Of a stretch of DNA of 64,000 bases, positions 1-7,902 are shown piece by piece (position 1 is the stretch's first letter; each line of letters starts with the position of its first letter). The notes beneath the pieces were generated by a model. The model searched no databases, was not told where the DNA came from, and saw nothing but the letters and a program-made list of their open reading frames with translations. The stretch is taken from positions 76,899 through 140,898 of the forward strand of contig JAPPLU010000070.1 in the NCBI GenBank assembly GCA_028874075.1, written 5' to 3'. The stretch comes from Chloroflexota bacterium. GTDB lineage: Bacteria > Chloroflexota > Dehalococcoidia > Lucifugimonadales > UBA3495. The position numbers were made by a program, and so were the translations under genes.

Positions 1-24
1 GGCGAGACTTTCCAGTGAATCGGT

Positions 25-49
25 AGGGGCAACCATAGCGGTTGCCCTT
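25..49 (+). terminator. hairpin before the first gene
   Basis: An 8-base stem (GGGCAACC at 27-34, GGTTGCCC at 40-47) closes a 5-base loop and is extended by two weaker outer pairs. The T stretch after it is short and mixed. It probably ends a transcript entering from the left; the gene it serves is not visible in the window. Confidence 0.5.
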
Positions 50-61
50 ACCTTTGCCCAT

Positions 62-90
62 TTGGTTTGGCGGGCAGTTGCTGGTATGAT
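62..90 (+). promoter_or_regulatory. putative sigma70-type promoter of the VOC gene
   Basis: A weak -35 box TTGGTT (62-67) is followed after 17 bases by a good -10 box TATGAT (85-90). Transcription would start near 97, about 32 bases before the VOC start codon. Confidence 0.5.
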
Positions 91-128
91 AGCGCCATCC
101 TGAAAGTACGGAATAATGGAGGAAAACA

Positions 129-518
129 ATGCTGGATGATCCAATCAGGCTGAAGAACATAAACCACATCACATATAACGTGAAGGACAAGGACGCAGCC
201 CTCAAGTGGTACGAAGATTACCTGGGGCTGAAGCAGATTCCAAAGATGGTCAACAGCGACCACCTGTACTGGCTGCAGTTGCCCAGCGGAGCCATGGTCC
301 ACATCATCGAGAACCCCGATGCTCCGTCCGCGCCTTCTCACCACACCGCCTTTGAAGTGGACGACATTGAGGCTTCCCACAAGTATTTCAACAACAGGGG
401 CATTGAAACCACGGACATCCAGACCCGCAACGACGGACAGCGGGCCTTTTACATCAATGACCTTGACGGCAACCGCATAGAACTGTGCACCGTATCCGGC
501 TTCGGGGTGCTGGTTTAA
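129..518 (+). CDS. VOC family (glyoxalase/dioxygenase-fold) protein
   Basis: This is a 129-residue single-module vicinal-oxygen-chelate protein. The opening INHITYNVKD holds the first metal-ligand histidine (His13). A second histidine lies in HHTAFEVDD near residue 73, and the closing NRIELC carries the usual glutamate ligand. One VOC module of this length normally forms a dimer with a divalent metal. The start is fixed by GGAGG at 118-122, six bases before ATG. The gene precedes an FAH-family hydrolase by 67 bases on the same strand, which suggests a shared catabolic role, but the substrate cannot be read from sequence. Confidence 0.85.
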   Translation: MLDDPIRLKNINHITYNVKDKDAALKWYEDYLGLKQIPKMVNSDHLYWLQLPSGAMVHIIENPDAPSAPSHHTAFEVDDIEASHKYFNNRGIETTDIQTRNDGQRAFYINDLDGNRIELCTVSGFGVLV

Positions 519-585
519 TACGACGTGTTGCTGCCGCAGGCAGTTAGCTAATCAATGAACCGACCTTCATAGAGGAGGAAAGCAA

Positions 586-1509
586 ATGAAGCTAGCCTTT
601 TTTGATGACTACAAGCTGGGCGTGGTCAAGGGCGACAACGTGGTCGACGTGTCTTCCGCAGTCAGCGGTGTTGCCCAGACTTCGCCCCAGGACCTGATAA
701 ACCGAGTTATTGAGGGATTTGACGGCCACCGGGCCGCTATTGAAGCCATAGTGAATGCGGAAGACGGACTTCCCATCAGTTCGGTGCACGTGCGGCCGCC
801 CCTGCCCAAGCCCTACACCATAGTGTGCATGGCGGTCAACTACATGGAGGACGGCACCCGGGACGAACCTGCTCCCATCAACGCCTTCCAGAAGTCGCCC
901 CACTGCATTGTAGGCCCGGGTGAGACGATAATTCTGCCAGATATTCCCGCAACAATTTTTGAGTTCGAGGCGGAGATGGCTTTCGTAATCGGCAAGCGGG
1001 CCGAATTCGTGAAGCCGGAGGACGCCTACGACTACATTTTCGGTTACCTGAACTTCATCGACGGGTCAGCCCGTGGTGTGCTGCCCCCAGGCAACACCTT
1101 CTACCAAATGAAGTCCAGGGCCACCTTCGCTCCTATCGGTCCATACATCGTCACCGCGGACGAGTACACCAACCCCCTGAGCCGACAGGTTGTATTGAAG
1201 GTCAACGGGGAAGTCAAGCAGAACTATAACACCAGCGACATGGCCCACCAGATTCCCAGGATTATGGAATGGGTCACGTCCATTCACCCCCTGGAACCCG
1301 GCGACATCGTAGCCACCGGTACCAACCACCGCGGCCTCAGCGCCCTGATGGATGGGGACGTAATTGACCTGGAGTGCGAGGGGCTGGGTAACCTGCACCT
1401 CAATGTCAGGGACGACCTGAAGCGCACCTGGGCGCGGGAAACCCGCCTGGACCGGCAGAACCAGGGTTTTGACACCACCACGCCGCAGCTGACGGGCAAG
1501 TATTCCTAG
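586..1509 (+). CDS. fumarylacetoacetate hydrolase family protein
   Basis: This 307-residue protein belongs to the FAH superfamily, which cleaves C-C bonds in, decarboxylates or isomerises 2-oxo acids made during aromatic and related catabolism. The metal-binding E-x-E is at about residues 128-130 (FEFEAEMAF). The family blocks GYLNFIDGSARG and GDIVATGTNHRG follow. An N-terminal domain of about 70 residues precedes the catalytic fold, as is usual. AGGAGG at 573-578 sits seven bases before the ATG. A strong terminator at 1555-1590 ends the two-gene unit with the VOC gene. The exact reaction is unknown. Confidence 0.88.
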   Translation: MKLAFFDDYKLGVVKGDNVVDVSSAVSGVAQTSPQDLINRVIEGFDGHRAAIEAIVNAEDGLPISSVHVRPPLPKPYTIVCMAVNYMEDGTRDEPAPINAFQKSPHCIVGPGETIILPDIPATIFEFEAEMAFVIGKRAEFVKPEDAYDYIFGYLNFIDGSARGVLPPGNTFYQMKSRATFAPIGPYIVTADEYTNPLSRQVVLKVNGEVKQNYNTSDMAHQIPRIMEWVTSIHPLEPGDIVATGTNHRGLSALMDGDVIDLECEGLGNLHLNVRDDLKRTWARETRLDRQNQGFDTTTPQLTGKYS

Positions 1510-1554
1510 ACGGAACGGCGCACGCTGACCAGCACGTATGGAACTCTGTTTGGC

Positions 1555-1590
1555 AGGCCTCCGGTATATAGCCGGAGGCCTCTCCATTTT
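1555..1590 (+). terminator. rho-independent terminator after the FAH gene
   Basis: A perfect 10-base stem (AGGCCTCCGG at 1555-1564 with CCGGAGGCCT at 1572-1581) closes a 7-base loop and is followed by CTCCATTTT. It lies 45 bases after the stop codon. Confidence 0.85.
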
Positions 1591-1631
1591 GCCCGTGACG
1601 AAGTTGACGGCCGGAAGCAGAGGGAGGGCAT

Positions 1632-1648
1632 AACCAGCCAAGCTGGTT
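1632..1648 (-). terminator. small hairpin downstream of tRNA-Arg
   Basis: A 7-base perfect stem (AACCAGC/GCTGGTT) closes a 3-base loop, 25 bases beyond the tRNA 3' end on the minus strand. There is no T run, so it may aid 3'-end formation rather than act as a classical terminator. Confidence 0.35.
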
Positions 1649-1672
1649 CGAATCGGTAGTAAGGGAAAGTGG

Positions 1673-1745
1673 CGTCCCAGGCAGGATTCGAACCCGCGAC
1701 CCGCTGCTTAGAAGGCAGCCGCTCTATCCACTGAGCTACTGGGAC
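1673..1745 (-). tRNA. tRNA-Arg (anticodon TCT)
   Basis: Read on the minus strand, this is a complete class I cloverleaf. It has a 7-bp acceptor stem GTCCCAG/CTGGGAC, a GCTC/GAGC D stem, a GCTGC/GCAGC anticodon stem with loop CTTCTAA, a 5-base variable loop, and the T arm GCGGG-TTCGAAT-CCTGC. The discriminator is G and CCA is not encoded. The anticodon TCT reads AGA. It has its own consensus promoter at 1793-1821. Confidence 0.97.
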
Positions 1746-1792
1746 TCTGGTGAGGTTGGTATGGTCGGTTAACGTAATGAGCTTGTCGTTAA

Positions 1793-1821
1793 ATCTTACG
1801 GAGCGGGGAATTGGGTGTCAA
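1793..1821 (-). promoter_or_regulatory. promoter of tRNA-Arg
   Basis: On the minus strand, TTGACA (1816-1821) and TAAGAT (1793-1798) are separated by exactly 17 bases. Transcription would start near 1786, leaving a 5' leader of about 40 bases before the tRNA. Confidence 0.8.
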
Positions 1822-1900
1822 GGCGGCGGCCTTTAGGATAAAATGCACGGGTTGATTTCTGTACCATTCTGTGGAATACGGAAGAAAGGGGACACCATCA

Positions 1901-2317
1901 ATGGTCCAGGATAGCCATCCCATTCGAGTGCTGGTAGCCAAGCCTGGTCTGGACGGTCACGACCGGGGCGCCAAGGTTATTGCCCGGGCGTTGCGGGACG
2001 CCGGTATGGAGGTCATTTACACCGGTATCCGCCAAACGCCGGAGATGATAGTGCAGGCCGCTTTGCAGGAAGACGTGGAAGTCCTGGGGTTGAGTATCCT
2101 GTCCGGCGCACATATGGAGTTGATGCCGGAGATTATGAACCGCCTGAAGGAAGAGGGCATGAGCGATGTCCTGGTGGTTCTGGGTGGCATTATCCCCGAA
2201 GAGGACCGGCAACCGCTGGCTGACATGGGAATTGACGCCGTGTTCGGCCCAGGAGCCTCTACCCAGCAGATTATCGATTACATCCAGGCAGGCAAGAGAG
2301 AAGCGCTGGCGAGTTAG
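1901..2317 (+). CDS. methylmalonyl-CoA mutase small (B12-binding) subunit
   Basis: This 138-residue stand-alone cobalamin-binding domain matches the C-terminal domain of methylmalonyl-CoA mutase. The D-x-H-x-x-G motif (DGHDRG, residues 18-23) supplies His20, the lower axial ligand to cobalt. The blocks [10 protein letters not shown] and VVLGGIIP, which cradle the nucleotide tail, are also present. A GTG at 1871 is in frame, but the ATG at 1901 with an AAAGGGG site upstream is the better start and removes a non-conserved leader. The catalytic partner is encoded about 12 kb away at 14726-16390, so the holoenzyme would be a two-chain mutase, as in archaea and some bacteria. Confidence 0.9.
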   Translation: MVQDSHPIRVLVAKPGLDGHDRGAKVIARALRDAGMEVIYTGIRQTPEMIVQAALQEDVEVLGLSILSGAHMELMPEIMNRLKEEGMSDVLVVLGGIIPEEDRQPLADMGIDAVFGPGASTQQIIDYIQAGKREALAS

Positions 2318-2442
2318 GCGGCTTGCCGATTAGCCTGTGCTTGCTTTGCCTGGTGGGAAGCGCTTCAATTGTGTAAACGGGTGCGTTGGGCAACCCAGCC
2401 ATGGCAGACGCGTCGGTTGCGGATTGGCCATACCTGACGCTA

Positions 2443-2473
2443 TTGACACACACCCACGTTAGCCACGTATAAT
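2443..2473 (+). promoter_or_regulatory. putative promoter of the yceD-rpmF unit
   Basis: A consensus TTGACA (2443-2448) and a consensus TATAAT (2468-2473) are separated by 19 bases, longer than the ideal 17. The start would be near 2480, giving a leader of about 85 bases. The rest of the 248-base gap after the B12-binding gene shows nothing recognisable. Confidence 0.6.
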
Positions 2474-2565
2474 CAATGCCAATTTATTGCGCCAGCGAGT
2501 CGGGTGGCATTAGTTAGCCATTGCCTGAATTGGATACCTTACCTTTTTCAGCACTTTAAAATTCG

Positions 2566-3087
2566 ATGCAGTACAACGTAGCGCAGTTGCTCAAGGAACC
2601 AACCGGCGCCATCCGCAGGGTGGGAGTGGACGGAGACTTGAGCGTCTTTGGCGGTTTGAAGGCCGGCTGCCGGGGCAACGTGGAGTTCGTCAGGACGCAC
2701 CAGGGTCTCCTGGTCAGGGGCATGGTAGATGCCAACGTGACCACAACCTGCAGCCGGTGCTTGAACGATTTTGCCAGCCTGTCCCCATTAGAGGTGGAGG
2801 AAGAGTACTTCCCACTGGTGGATGTCAATACGGGGAGAAGATTAGATTTACCCTGGGATTACGAAGGAACCATCATTGATACAACCCATATCCTGGACCT
2901 GACGGAGTTACTGCGGCAGTGCACTCTTGCCGCCCAACCGATCAAGCCCCTGTGTCAGCAGGACTGCCAGGGGTTGTGCCAGGAATGCGGCGTGGACCTT
3001 AACAAAGAGAACTGTGTGTGCAGCGGGTCTGCCATCGACCCAAGATGGAGCTCCTTAGCGGCCCTGCTGGACCAATCCGAAACGTAA
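2566..3087 (+). CDS. yceD: DUF177 (YceD) family protein
   Basis: This 173-residue DUF177/YceD protein belongs to a family needed for normal 23S rRNA accumulation in E. coli and plants, almost always encoded just before ribosomal protein L32. The C-terminal cysteine signature CQQDCQGLCQECG is intact, and another cysteine pair lies in TTCSRCLNDF near residue 62. The L32 gene follows after 14 bases, so the two are surely co-transcribed. The ATG has no clear Shine-Dalgarno sequence. A role in rRNA handling is known for the family, but the mechanism is unsettled. Confidence 0.88.
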   Translation: MQYNVAQLLKEPTGAIRRVGVDGDLSVFGGLKAGCRGNVEFVRTHQGLLVRGMVDANVTTTCSRCLNDFASLSPLEVEEEYFPLVDVNTGRRLDLPWDYEGTIIDTTHILDLTELLRQCTLAAQPIKPLCQQDCQGLCQECGVDLNKENCVCSGSAIDPRWSSLAALLDQSET

Positions 3088-3101
3088 GGGGATTCTGAAC
3101 C

Positions 3102-3284
3102 ATGGGAGCAGTACCGAACAAAAAAGTTACGCGAGCCAGGCGGGGGCGAAGGCTAACATCTTATAAGCTCAAGCCCCTCCATCCCGCCCGCTGTCAACGC
3201 TGTAATACCGCAAAGTTGCCCCACGCCGCTTGCCGTCAATGCGGCTACTACCGCGGACGCCAGGTAGTAGGCGTCGGCATGTAG
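3102..3284 (+). CDS. rpmF: 50S ribosomal protein L32
   Basis: This 60-residue L32 has the typical basic N-terminus (NKKVTRARRGRR). A four-cysteine zinc ribbon follows (CQRC at about 31-34 and CRQCGYY at about 45-51), so it is the zinc-containing C+ paralogue type. Length and order are normal for the family. An AAGGGG sequence precedes the ATG. It lies directly behind yceD, and the 115 bases after it, before fabD, contain no clear terminator. Confidence 0.95.
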   Translation: MGAVPNKKVTRARRGRRLTSYKLKPLHPARCQRCNTAKLPHAACRQCGYYRGRQVVGVGM

Positions 3285-3399
3285 GTCTCACTTCCTGTGG
3301 TCGCAAGCCCCCTTTCATTTTAGAAAGGTCCTGGTCGGCTTGTGGCCCTTGCTTTATAGTCCTTGGCTGTATGGTAATGGCGAACAGGGTTAAGGGTAG

Positions 3400-4359
3400 A
3401 TGGTAGAGGCTATGACGATGACGCAGGAAAGCAAAGAGTTTTCGTACGTGTTTCCGGGCCAGGGTTCCCAGAGCGTGGGGATGGGGCTGGAACTGTACGA
3501 GTCCTCGCCAGCGGCCAGAGAAGTTTTTGAAGAAGCAGACGACAGCTTGGGTTTCTCATTGTCCAGGTTGATTTTTGAGGGGCCCACCAGGGACTTGCAG
3601 GATACAGTAAACTCCCAACCGGCCATCATGGTGGTGAGCATTGCCTGCTGGAAGGCCTGGGAAGAGTATCTGGGCGCGCAGAGTCCCAAACCCATTTCGG
3701 CGGCTGGCCATAGCCTGGGAGAATATACATCTCTCGTTGTCGCGGGAGTGCTTCGCTTTGCGGACGGTATTCAACTGGTGCGGGAGAGAGGCCGGCTGAT
3801 GCACGAAGCGTCGGAACTGCGCCCGGGCGGAATGGCCGCTATTATTGGTCTGGGTGAACTGGCTTTTGAGCACATCTGCGCCGAGACGGGCGTGGAACTG
3901 GCCAATGTCAATAGCGATGATCAGGTGGTAATCAGCGGGGACAAAATTGCGGTGGCCCGGGCAATGGACCTGGCAATGGCCAGGGGAGCCAAGAAGGCCG
4001 TGCCCCTGAAGGTCAGCGGCGCTTTCCATTCCTCTTTAATGGGCCATGCTCAGCAGGGACTGATGGAAGCCATAGCGGGACTTGAAATGGCTGATCCGGT
4101 GTTTCCTATCGTTGCCAATTCTATGGCTGCCCCCGTCATCACCGCAGACGAAGTGCGCGGAGAATTGATTGAAGGCCTGTGCCATTGCGTCAGGTGGAAG
4201 CAATCGGTCCGGTACATGGTGGATTCGGGCGCATCCCACTTCGTGGAGTTCGGCCCCAGCCGGGTGCTTTCCAGCCTGATCAAGCGGATAGACGGGGACG
4301 TAGAGGCGTATACCCTTTCCGATCCCGCCTCCATTGAAAAGGTGGTTGCTGAAATCTAG
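3400..4359 (+). CDS. fabD: malonyl-CoA:ACP transacylase
   Basis: FabD moves the malonyl group from CoA to acyl carrier protein for fatty-acid synthesis. All landmarks are present in 319 residues: the FPGQGSQ opening near residues 18-24, the nucleophile Ser105 in GHSLGEY, the substrate-anchoring arginine near residue 130, and the catalytic histidine in SGAFHSSLM (His210). The ACP gene lies 0.5 kb downstream in the same run of genes, but plsX, fabH and fabG, which usually sit here, are absent. Several in-frame ATG codons lie close together (3400, 3412, 3418), so the exact start is uncertain. Confidence 0.95.
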   Translation: MVEAMTMTQESKEFSYVFPGQGSQSVGMGLELYESSPAAREVFEEADDSLGFSLSRLIFEGPTRDLQDTVNSQPAIMVVSIACWKAWEEYLGAQSPKPISAAGHSLGEYTSLVVAGVLRFADGIQLVRERGRLMHEASELRPGGMAAIIGLGELAFEHICAETGVELANVNSDDQVVISGDKIAVARAMDLAMARGAKKAVPLKVSGAFHSSLMGHAQQGLMEAIAGLEMADPVFPIVANSMAAPVITADEVRGELIEGLCHCVRWKQSVRYMVDSGASHFVEFGPSRVLSSLIKRIDGDVEAYTLSDPASIEKVVAEI

Positions 4360-4401
4360 CTATCTGCCGGAAGCTGGCGGGCAATTCCTTAACTGGTGAC
4401 T

Positions 4402-4881
4402 ATGCCTGAGGTATTGATCAGGGACCCCCGGAGTCTGGCGCGGACCGTGGCCTTGCAGGCTGGGTTTGCCAGTGACTTGCGAGGAGGGTTTGACGAAGAA
4501 TCGGGCGTTGAATGGTTGCTTGAAGAAAACCTGGTGGGCGCCAGGGACGCCGACAATGTGCTGACCCTGTCCAGAGCACTGCTGGCGGGGCTGAACGGAA
4601 AGCAGCAGGAACTGGACGACCTTATACAAACCTATGCGCCAGCTTGGCCGGTTCACCTGCTATCGCCCGTAGACCGCAACATATTGCGCATTGCACTGTA
4701 CGAATTGCTTTACCACCCCGTTACTCCCGCCAAAACTGCCGTCAACGAAGCCGTTGAGCTGGCCAAGATGTTTGGCAGCGACAGTTCGGCCCGTTTTGTG
4801 AACGGTGTGCTGGGTACGGCTATGTCCGCCCTGCCTCGGGGAGAATTGAATAAGGAAAAACTCGCTTCCGAAGGGAGATGA
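4402..4881 (+). CDS. nusB: transcription antitermination factor NusB
   Basis: NusB joins NusE/S10 on boxA RNA and promotes antitermination at rRNA operons. The 159-residue protein is all-helical in character. It has the conserved [19 protein letters not shown] block and the C-terminal stretch [11 protein letters not shown] typical of the family, although the N-terminal arginine-rich helix is poorly conserved. I chose the ATG at 4402; an in-frame GTG lies two codons upstream. Its stop is four bases before the acpP start, so the two are probably translated together. Confidence 0.88.
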   Translation: MPEVLIRDPRSLARTVALQAGFASDLRGGFDEESGVEWLLEENLVGARDADNVLTLSRALLAGLNGKQQELDDLIQTYAPAWPVHLLSPVDRNILRIALYELLYHPVTPAKTAVNEAVELAKMFGSDSSARFVNGVLGTAMSALPRGELNKEKLASEGR

Positions 4882-4885
4882 CCGT

Positions 4886-5146
4886 TTGGCCACCGTTATT
4901 GAACGTGTACGCACCATAGTAGTAGATAAGCTGGGAGTTGAGGAAGACGACGTAGAAGAAACTTCCTCTTTCGTTGATGACCTTAACGCCGACTCGCTGG
5001 ATCTGGTGGAACTCATCATGGCTTTCGAGGAGGAGTTCTCTACTGAGGGCAACCAGGTGGAGATTTCCGACGATGACGCCGCTAACATCCAGACCGTAGG
5101 AGATGCCGTAGCTTATTTGGTAGAGCACGGTGTTTCCAACGATTAG
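4886..5146 (+). CDS. acpP: acyl carrier protein
   Basis: This is an 86-residue acidic acyl carrier protein. The phosphopantetheine attachment serine is Ser37 in [10 protein letters not shown]. It carries growing acyl chains and accepts malonyl groups from FabD, encoded upstream. Translation starts at TTG (4886), supported by AAGGGAG at 4871-4877. No ATG is available before the conserved region. The gap from nusB is four bases. Confidence 0.95.
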   Translation: MATVIERVRTIVVDKLGVEEDDVEETSSFVDDLNADSLDLVELIMAFEEEFSTEGNQVEISDDDAANIQTVGDAVAYLVEHGVSND

Positions 5147-5260
5147 CCCGGGTTCGTTGATTCCCCAATGTCATCTGTGGCCGGAATGCCAACCAAGCCT
5201 GCTTTGTCCAGAGCCATCAGCTATTTTCAGTGGAAGCGGCTGGAATCCTTCTAGTCCTGT

Positions 5261-5911
5261 GTGGCCGATGGTCCCCTTGAACAAGCGATGAACAGCCTGG
5301 AAGAAATTGCGCAACTGGTTTCGGGCTGTACCCAGTGCGACCTGCACCTCGGGCGCAGCCACGCTGTCCCCGGTGAGGGCGCATCGGATGCGGAGTTAAT
5401 GTTCATCGGCGAAGGCCCAGGGGTGCAGGAAGACCGCCAGGGCCGTCCTTTTGTGGGGCCGGCCGGACGATTTCTTGAAGAACTGCTGGCATCCATCGGC
5501 CTGAATCGACGTCAGGTCTATATCGCCAATATGGTCAAGTGTCGTCCGCCCCAAAACCGAGACCCCCTGCCCGCAGAAATTGGCGCCTGCAGCGTTTATC
5601 TGAACCGGCAAATAGAACTTATTGACCCGGCCTTGATAGTCACCCTGGGCCGCTTTTCGCTGGCCAGGTTCTTTCCCGGGGAGAGCATCAGCCGTGCCAG
5701 GGGCAGGGTGAGAGAGAAAGACGGTCGGCGGATATATCCCATCATGCACCCCGCGGCCGCTCTCTACCGCCAGGAAATGCGCAGTTCGATAGAAGAGGAC
5801 TTCCAGCGCATCCCTGAAATCCTGGCTCAGTCTCGCCAGCAAGCCCTGGTCCCCGAGGCGACGCAGGAAGAAGACCAGGCGGCGCCACCGGAACAACTGT
5901 CTTTGTTCTAG
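5261..5911 (+). CDS. type-4 (Fe-S) uracil-DNA glycosylase
   Basis: This family-4 UDG removes uracil from DNA and carries a 4Fe-4S cluster. The cluster cysteines are visible as CTQC near residues 23-26, with further cysteines in KCRPP and GACSVY. Motif A is GEGPGVQED, the thermophile-type loop NMVKCRPP follows, and the C-terminal HPAA is present. Length (216) is normal. The GTG at 5261 and the ATG at 5288 are both possible starts, with no strong ribosome site at either. The last 30 residues (acidic, ending PPEQLSLF) form a tail ending in a motif that resembles a sliding-clamp-binding peptide (Q-L-S-L-F); this is an inference. Confidence 0.92.
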   Translation: MADGPLEQAMNSLEEIAQLVSGCTQCDLHLGRSHAVPGEGASDAELMFIGEGPGVQEDRQGRPFVGPAGRFLEELLASIGLNRRQVYIANMVKCRPPQNRDPLPAEIGACSVYLNRQIELIDPALIVTLGRFSLARFFPGESISRARGRVREKDGRRIYPIMHPAAALYRQEMRSSIEEDFQRIPEILAQSRQQALVPEATQEEDQAAPPEQLSLF

Positions 5912-5942
5912 TTACTTACTTTTCATTGGAAATGGAACCGGT

Positions 5943-7601
5943 TTGAACCATACCTTACGTATTATTCCCCTCGGCGGCCTCGGTGAAATCGGCAAGAACA
6001 TGATGGCCCTGGAGTGCGGCGATGACATTATTGTTGTCGACTGCGGCGTTCAGTTTCCTTCCGAGGACATGCTGGGCGTAGACTTGATAATTCCCGACGT
6101 TTCCTACTTGGTAGAACGCAGCGACCGGGTTCGGGGCATTCTGATCACCCACGGGCACGAAGACCATATCGGCGCCCTGCCCCACATTCTTCCCCAGCTT
6201 GACGTTCCGGTGTTCGCCCCCAAGCTGGCCCACGGCCTTATATCCGTCAAACTGAAGGAGAACCGGGCCACCCGGGGCAAGGCGGCCGAGGCCATCGAAC
6301 CTGACGTGGACTACCGGTTCGGGGCTAATTTTGGCGCCCGCTGGTTTCGGGTCTGCCACAGCATCCCCGACGCCATGGGCATCGCCATCTCAACGCCCCT
6401 GGGCCCGGTAATTCACACCGGCGACTTCAAGATTGACCATACGCCGGTGGACGGGCACACCATAGACCTTACAACCCTGGCCCGTCTGGGCGATGAAGGG
6501 GTACTGCTTCTGTGCTCCGATTCCACCTACGCCGAGGTGCCCGGGTACACCCCTTCGGAGGCCATCCTTGGAGATACGTTGGATCGGGCCATCGGCGAGG
6601 CGCCGGGCCGAGTTATGGTGGCTACCTTTGCGTCGCTGATTTCCCGTGTCCAGCAGGTCATAGACGCTGCATCTCGGCACGGCCGGAAAGTGGCCATCGT
6701 GGGTCGCAGCATGGCCGACAACGTAAACATGGCCGCGGAAATGGGGTATCTCAGCATTCCTCCCGGCACTCTGGTCGGACTAAGCGAAATCCGCAGCCAT
6801 GAACCGGAGCGAACGGTGCTGATCACTACCGGCAGCCAGGGAGAGCCTACTTCCGCCCTGGTGCGCATTGCCAACCAGGACCACCGTGACGTGTCGGTTG
6901 TGGAGGGGGACACGGTATTAATCTCCGCGACCCCGATTCCAGGCAACGAACTACTGGTAAGCCGCACTATCGACAACCTGCTCCGCCAGGGCGCACGGGT
7001 TCTTTACGACAGGATTGCAACGGTACACGTACACGGCCATGCCAGCCAGGAAGAGCTCAAGATGATGCTCAGCCTGACCAAGCCGCGCTACTTTGTTCCG
7101 GTGCATGGCGAGTACCGCCATCTCATGGCCCACGCCAAGCTGGCCTGGGATATGGGGCTGGCCGAGTCCGGTATTTTCGTATTGGAAGACGGCGACGTGC
7201 TGGAGTTGAGCGAGGAGGGCGGCAGGGTAGTGGAAAGCGTGCCGGCCAGTCCCATTCTTATTGATGGACCCAGCGCCAGGAATATGCGGAGCGAGGTTCT
7301 GCGAGAGCGCCGCGCGTTGGCCCGCGACGGAGTGGTGGTAATCGTGGTTTCCGTGGATGCTGGCACCGGCCTGCCGGCCTACCCCACCAAGGTGCTGGCC
7401 AGCGGCTTTATGGAGACGGAGGAAACCAGTGACTTCTTCCCCAAGCTGTCGGGAATCATCGACGACGTAATCCACGAAAAACAGGAACTGATCGACGACC
7501 CAGATCGGATCAGGAATCTGGTTCGCGAGGCTGCGAGCCGTTTCATCCAGACGGAAGCAAGGCGCCGACCGACCATAGTCCCCGTATTTCTCGAAGTCTG
7601 A
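5943..7601 (+). CDS. rnj: ribonuclease J
   Basis: This 552-residue RNase J is an MBL-fold/beta-CASP nuclease with 5'-3' exonuclease and endonuclease activity in RNA decay and 16S rRNA maturation. The zinc motif HGHEDH is near residue 75. Beta-CASP landmarks follow (ATFASLISRVQQ, TTGSQGEP), then HVHGHA and VPVHGEYRHL, and a C-terminal domain. Translation appears to start at TTG 5943, since the conserved region begins only four codons later. It lies 31 bases after the glycosylase gene. Its presence fits a Gram-positive or Chloroflexota type of RNA turnover. Confidence 0.95.
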   Translation: MNHTLRIIPLGGLGEIGKNMMALECGDDIIVVDCGVQFPSEDMLGVDLIIPDVSYLVERSDRVRGILITHGHEDHIGALPHILPQLDVPVFAPKLAHGLISVKLKENRATRGKAAEAIEPDVDYRFGANFGARWFRVCHSIPDAMGIAISTPLGPVIHTGDFKIDHTPVDGHTIDLTTLARLGDEGVLLLCSDSTYAEVPGYTPSEAILGDTLDRAIGEAPGRVMVATFASLISRVQQVIDAASRHGRKVAIVGRSMADNVNMAAEMGYLSIPPGTLVGLSEIRSHEPERTVLITTGSQGEPTSALVRIANQDHRDVSVVEGDTVLISATPIPGNELLVSRTIDNLLRQGARVLYDRIATVHVHGHASQEELKMMLSLTKPRYFVPVHGEYRHLMAHAKLAWDMGLAESGIFVLEDGDVLELSEEGGRVVESVPASPILIDGPSARNMRSEVLRERRALARDGVVVIVVSVDAGTGLPAYPTKVLASGFMETEETSDFFPKLSGIIDDVIHEKQELIDDPDRIRNLVREAASRFIQTEARRRPTIVPVFLEV

Positions 7602-7902
7602 GTAGCTACGTTACAGCCCGGGCTGTTTCATATCAGTCGGGGAATATTCGCTGGTCCCGCAAGGGGAACCAAGTAACTCGGTCCTCGCCTTTCCTCGGAA
7701 GCGACTAGACTGCGATCCTGCCGGACTACACCAGGAATCATTGCCTTACCACACGCCCCAGTGTTCCTTCGTTTCGTTCCATGATTCCCATACAGGGCAG
7801 ATTGCTCCTTACCTTCCTCAAACTCCCCAAAACTCACCTTTGTTTTCCTTAAATTCCCTGAAGCTTATCAGGTACTATATATTCGTTATTTTAATTTTAG
7901 TT

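Noticed and set aside
7613..7626. Perfect palindrome ACAGCCCGGGCTGT after rnj as a terminator
   Set aside because: With no loop it can form only a 5-base stem, and no T run of note follows.
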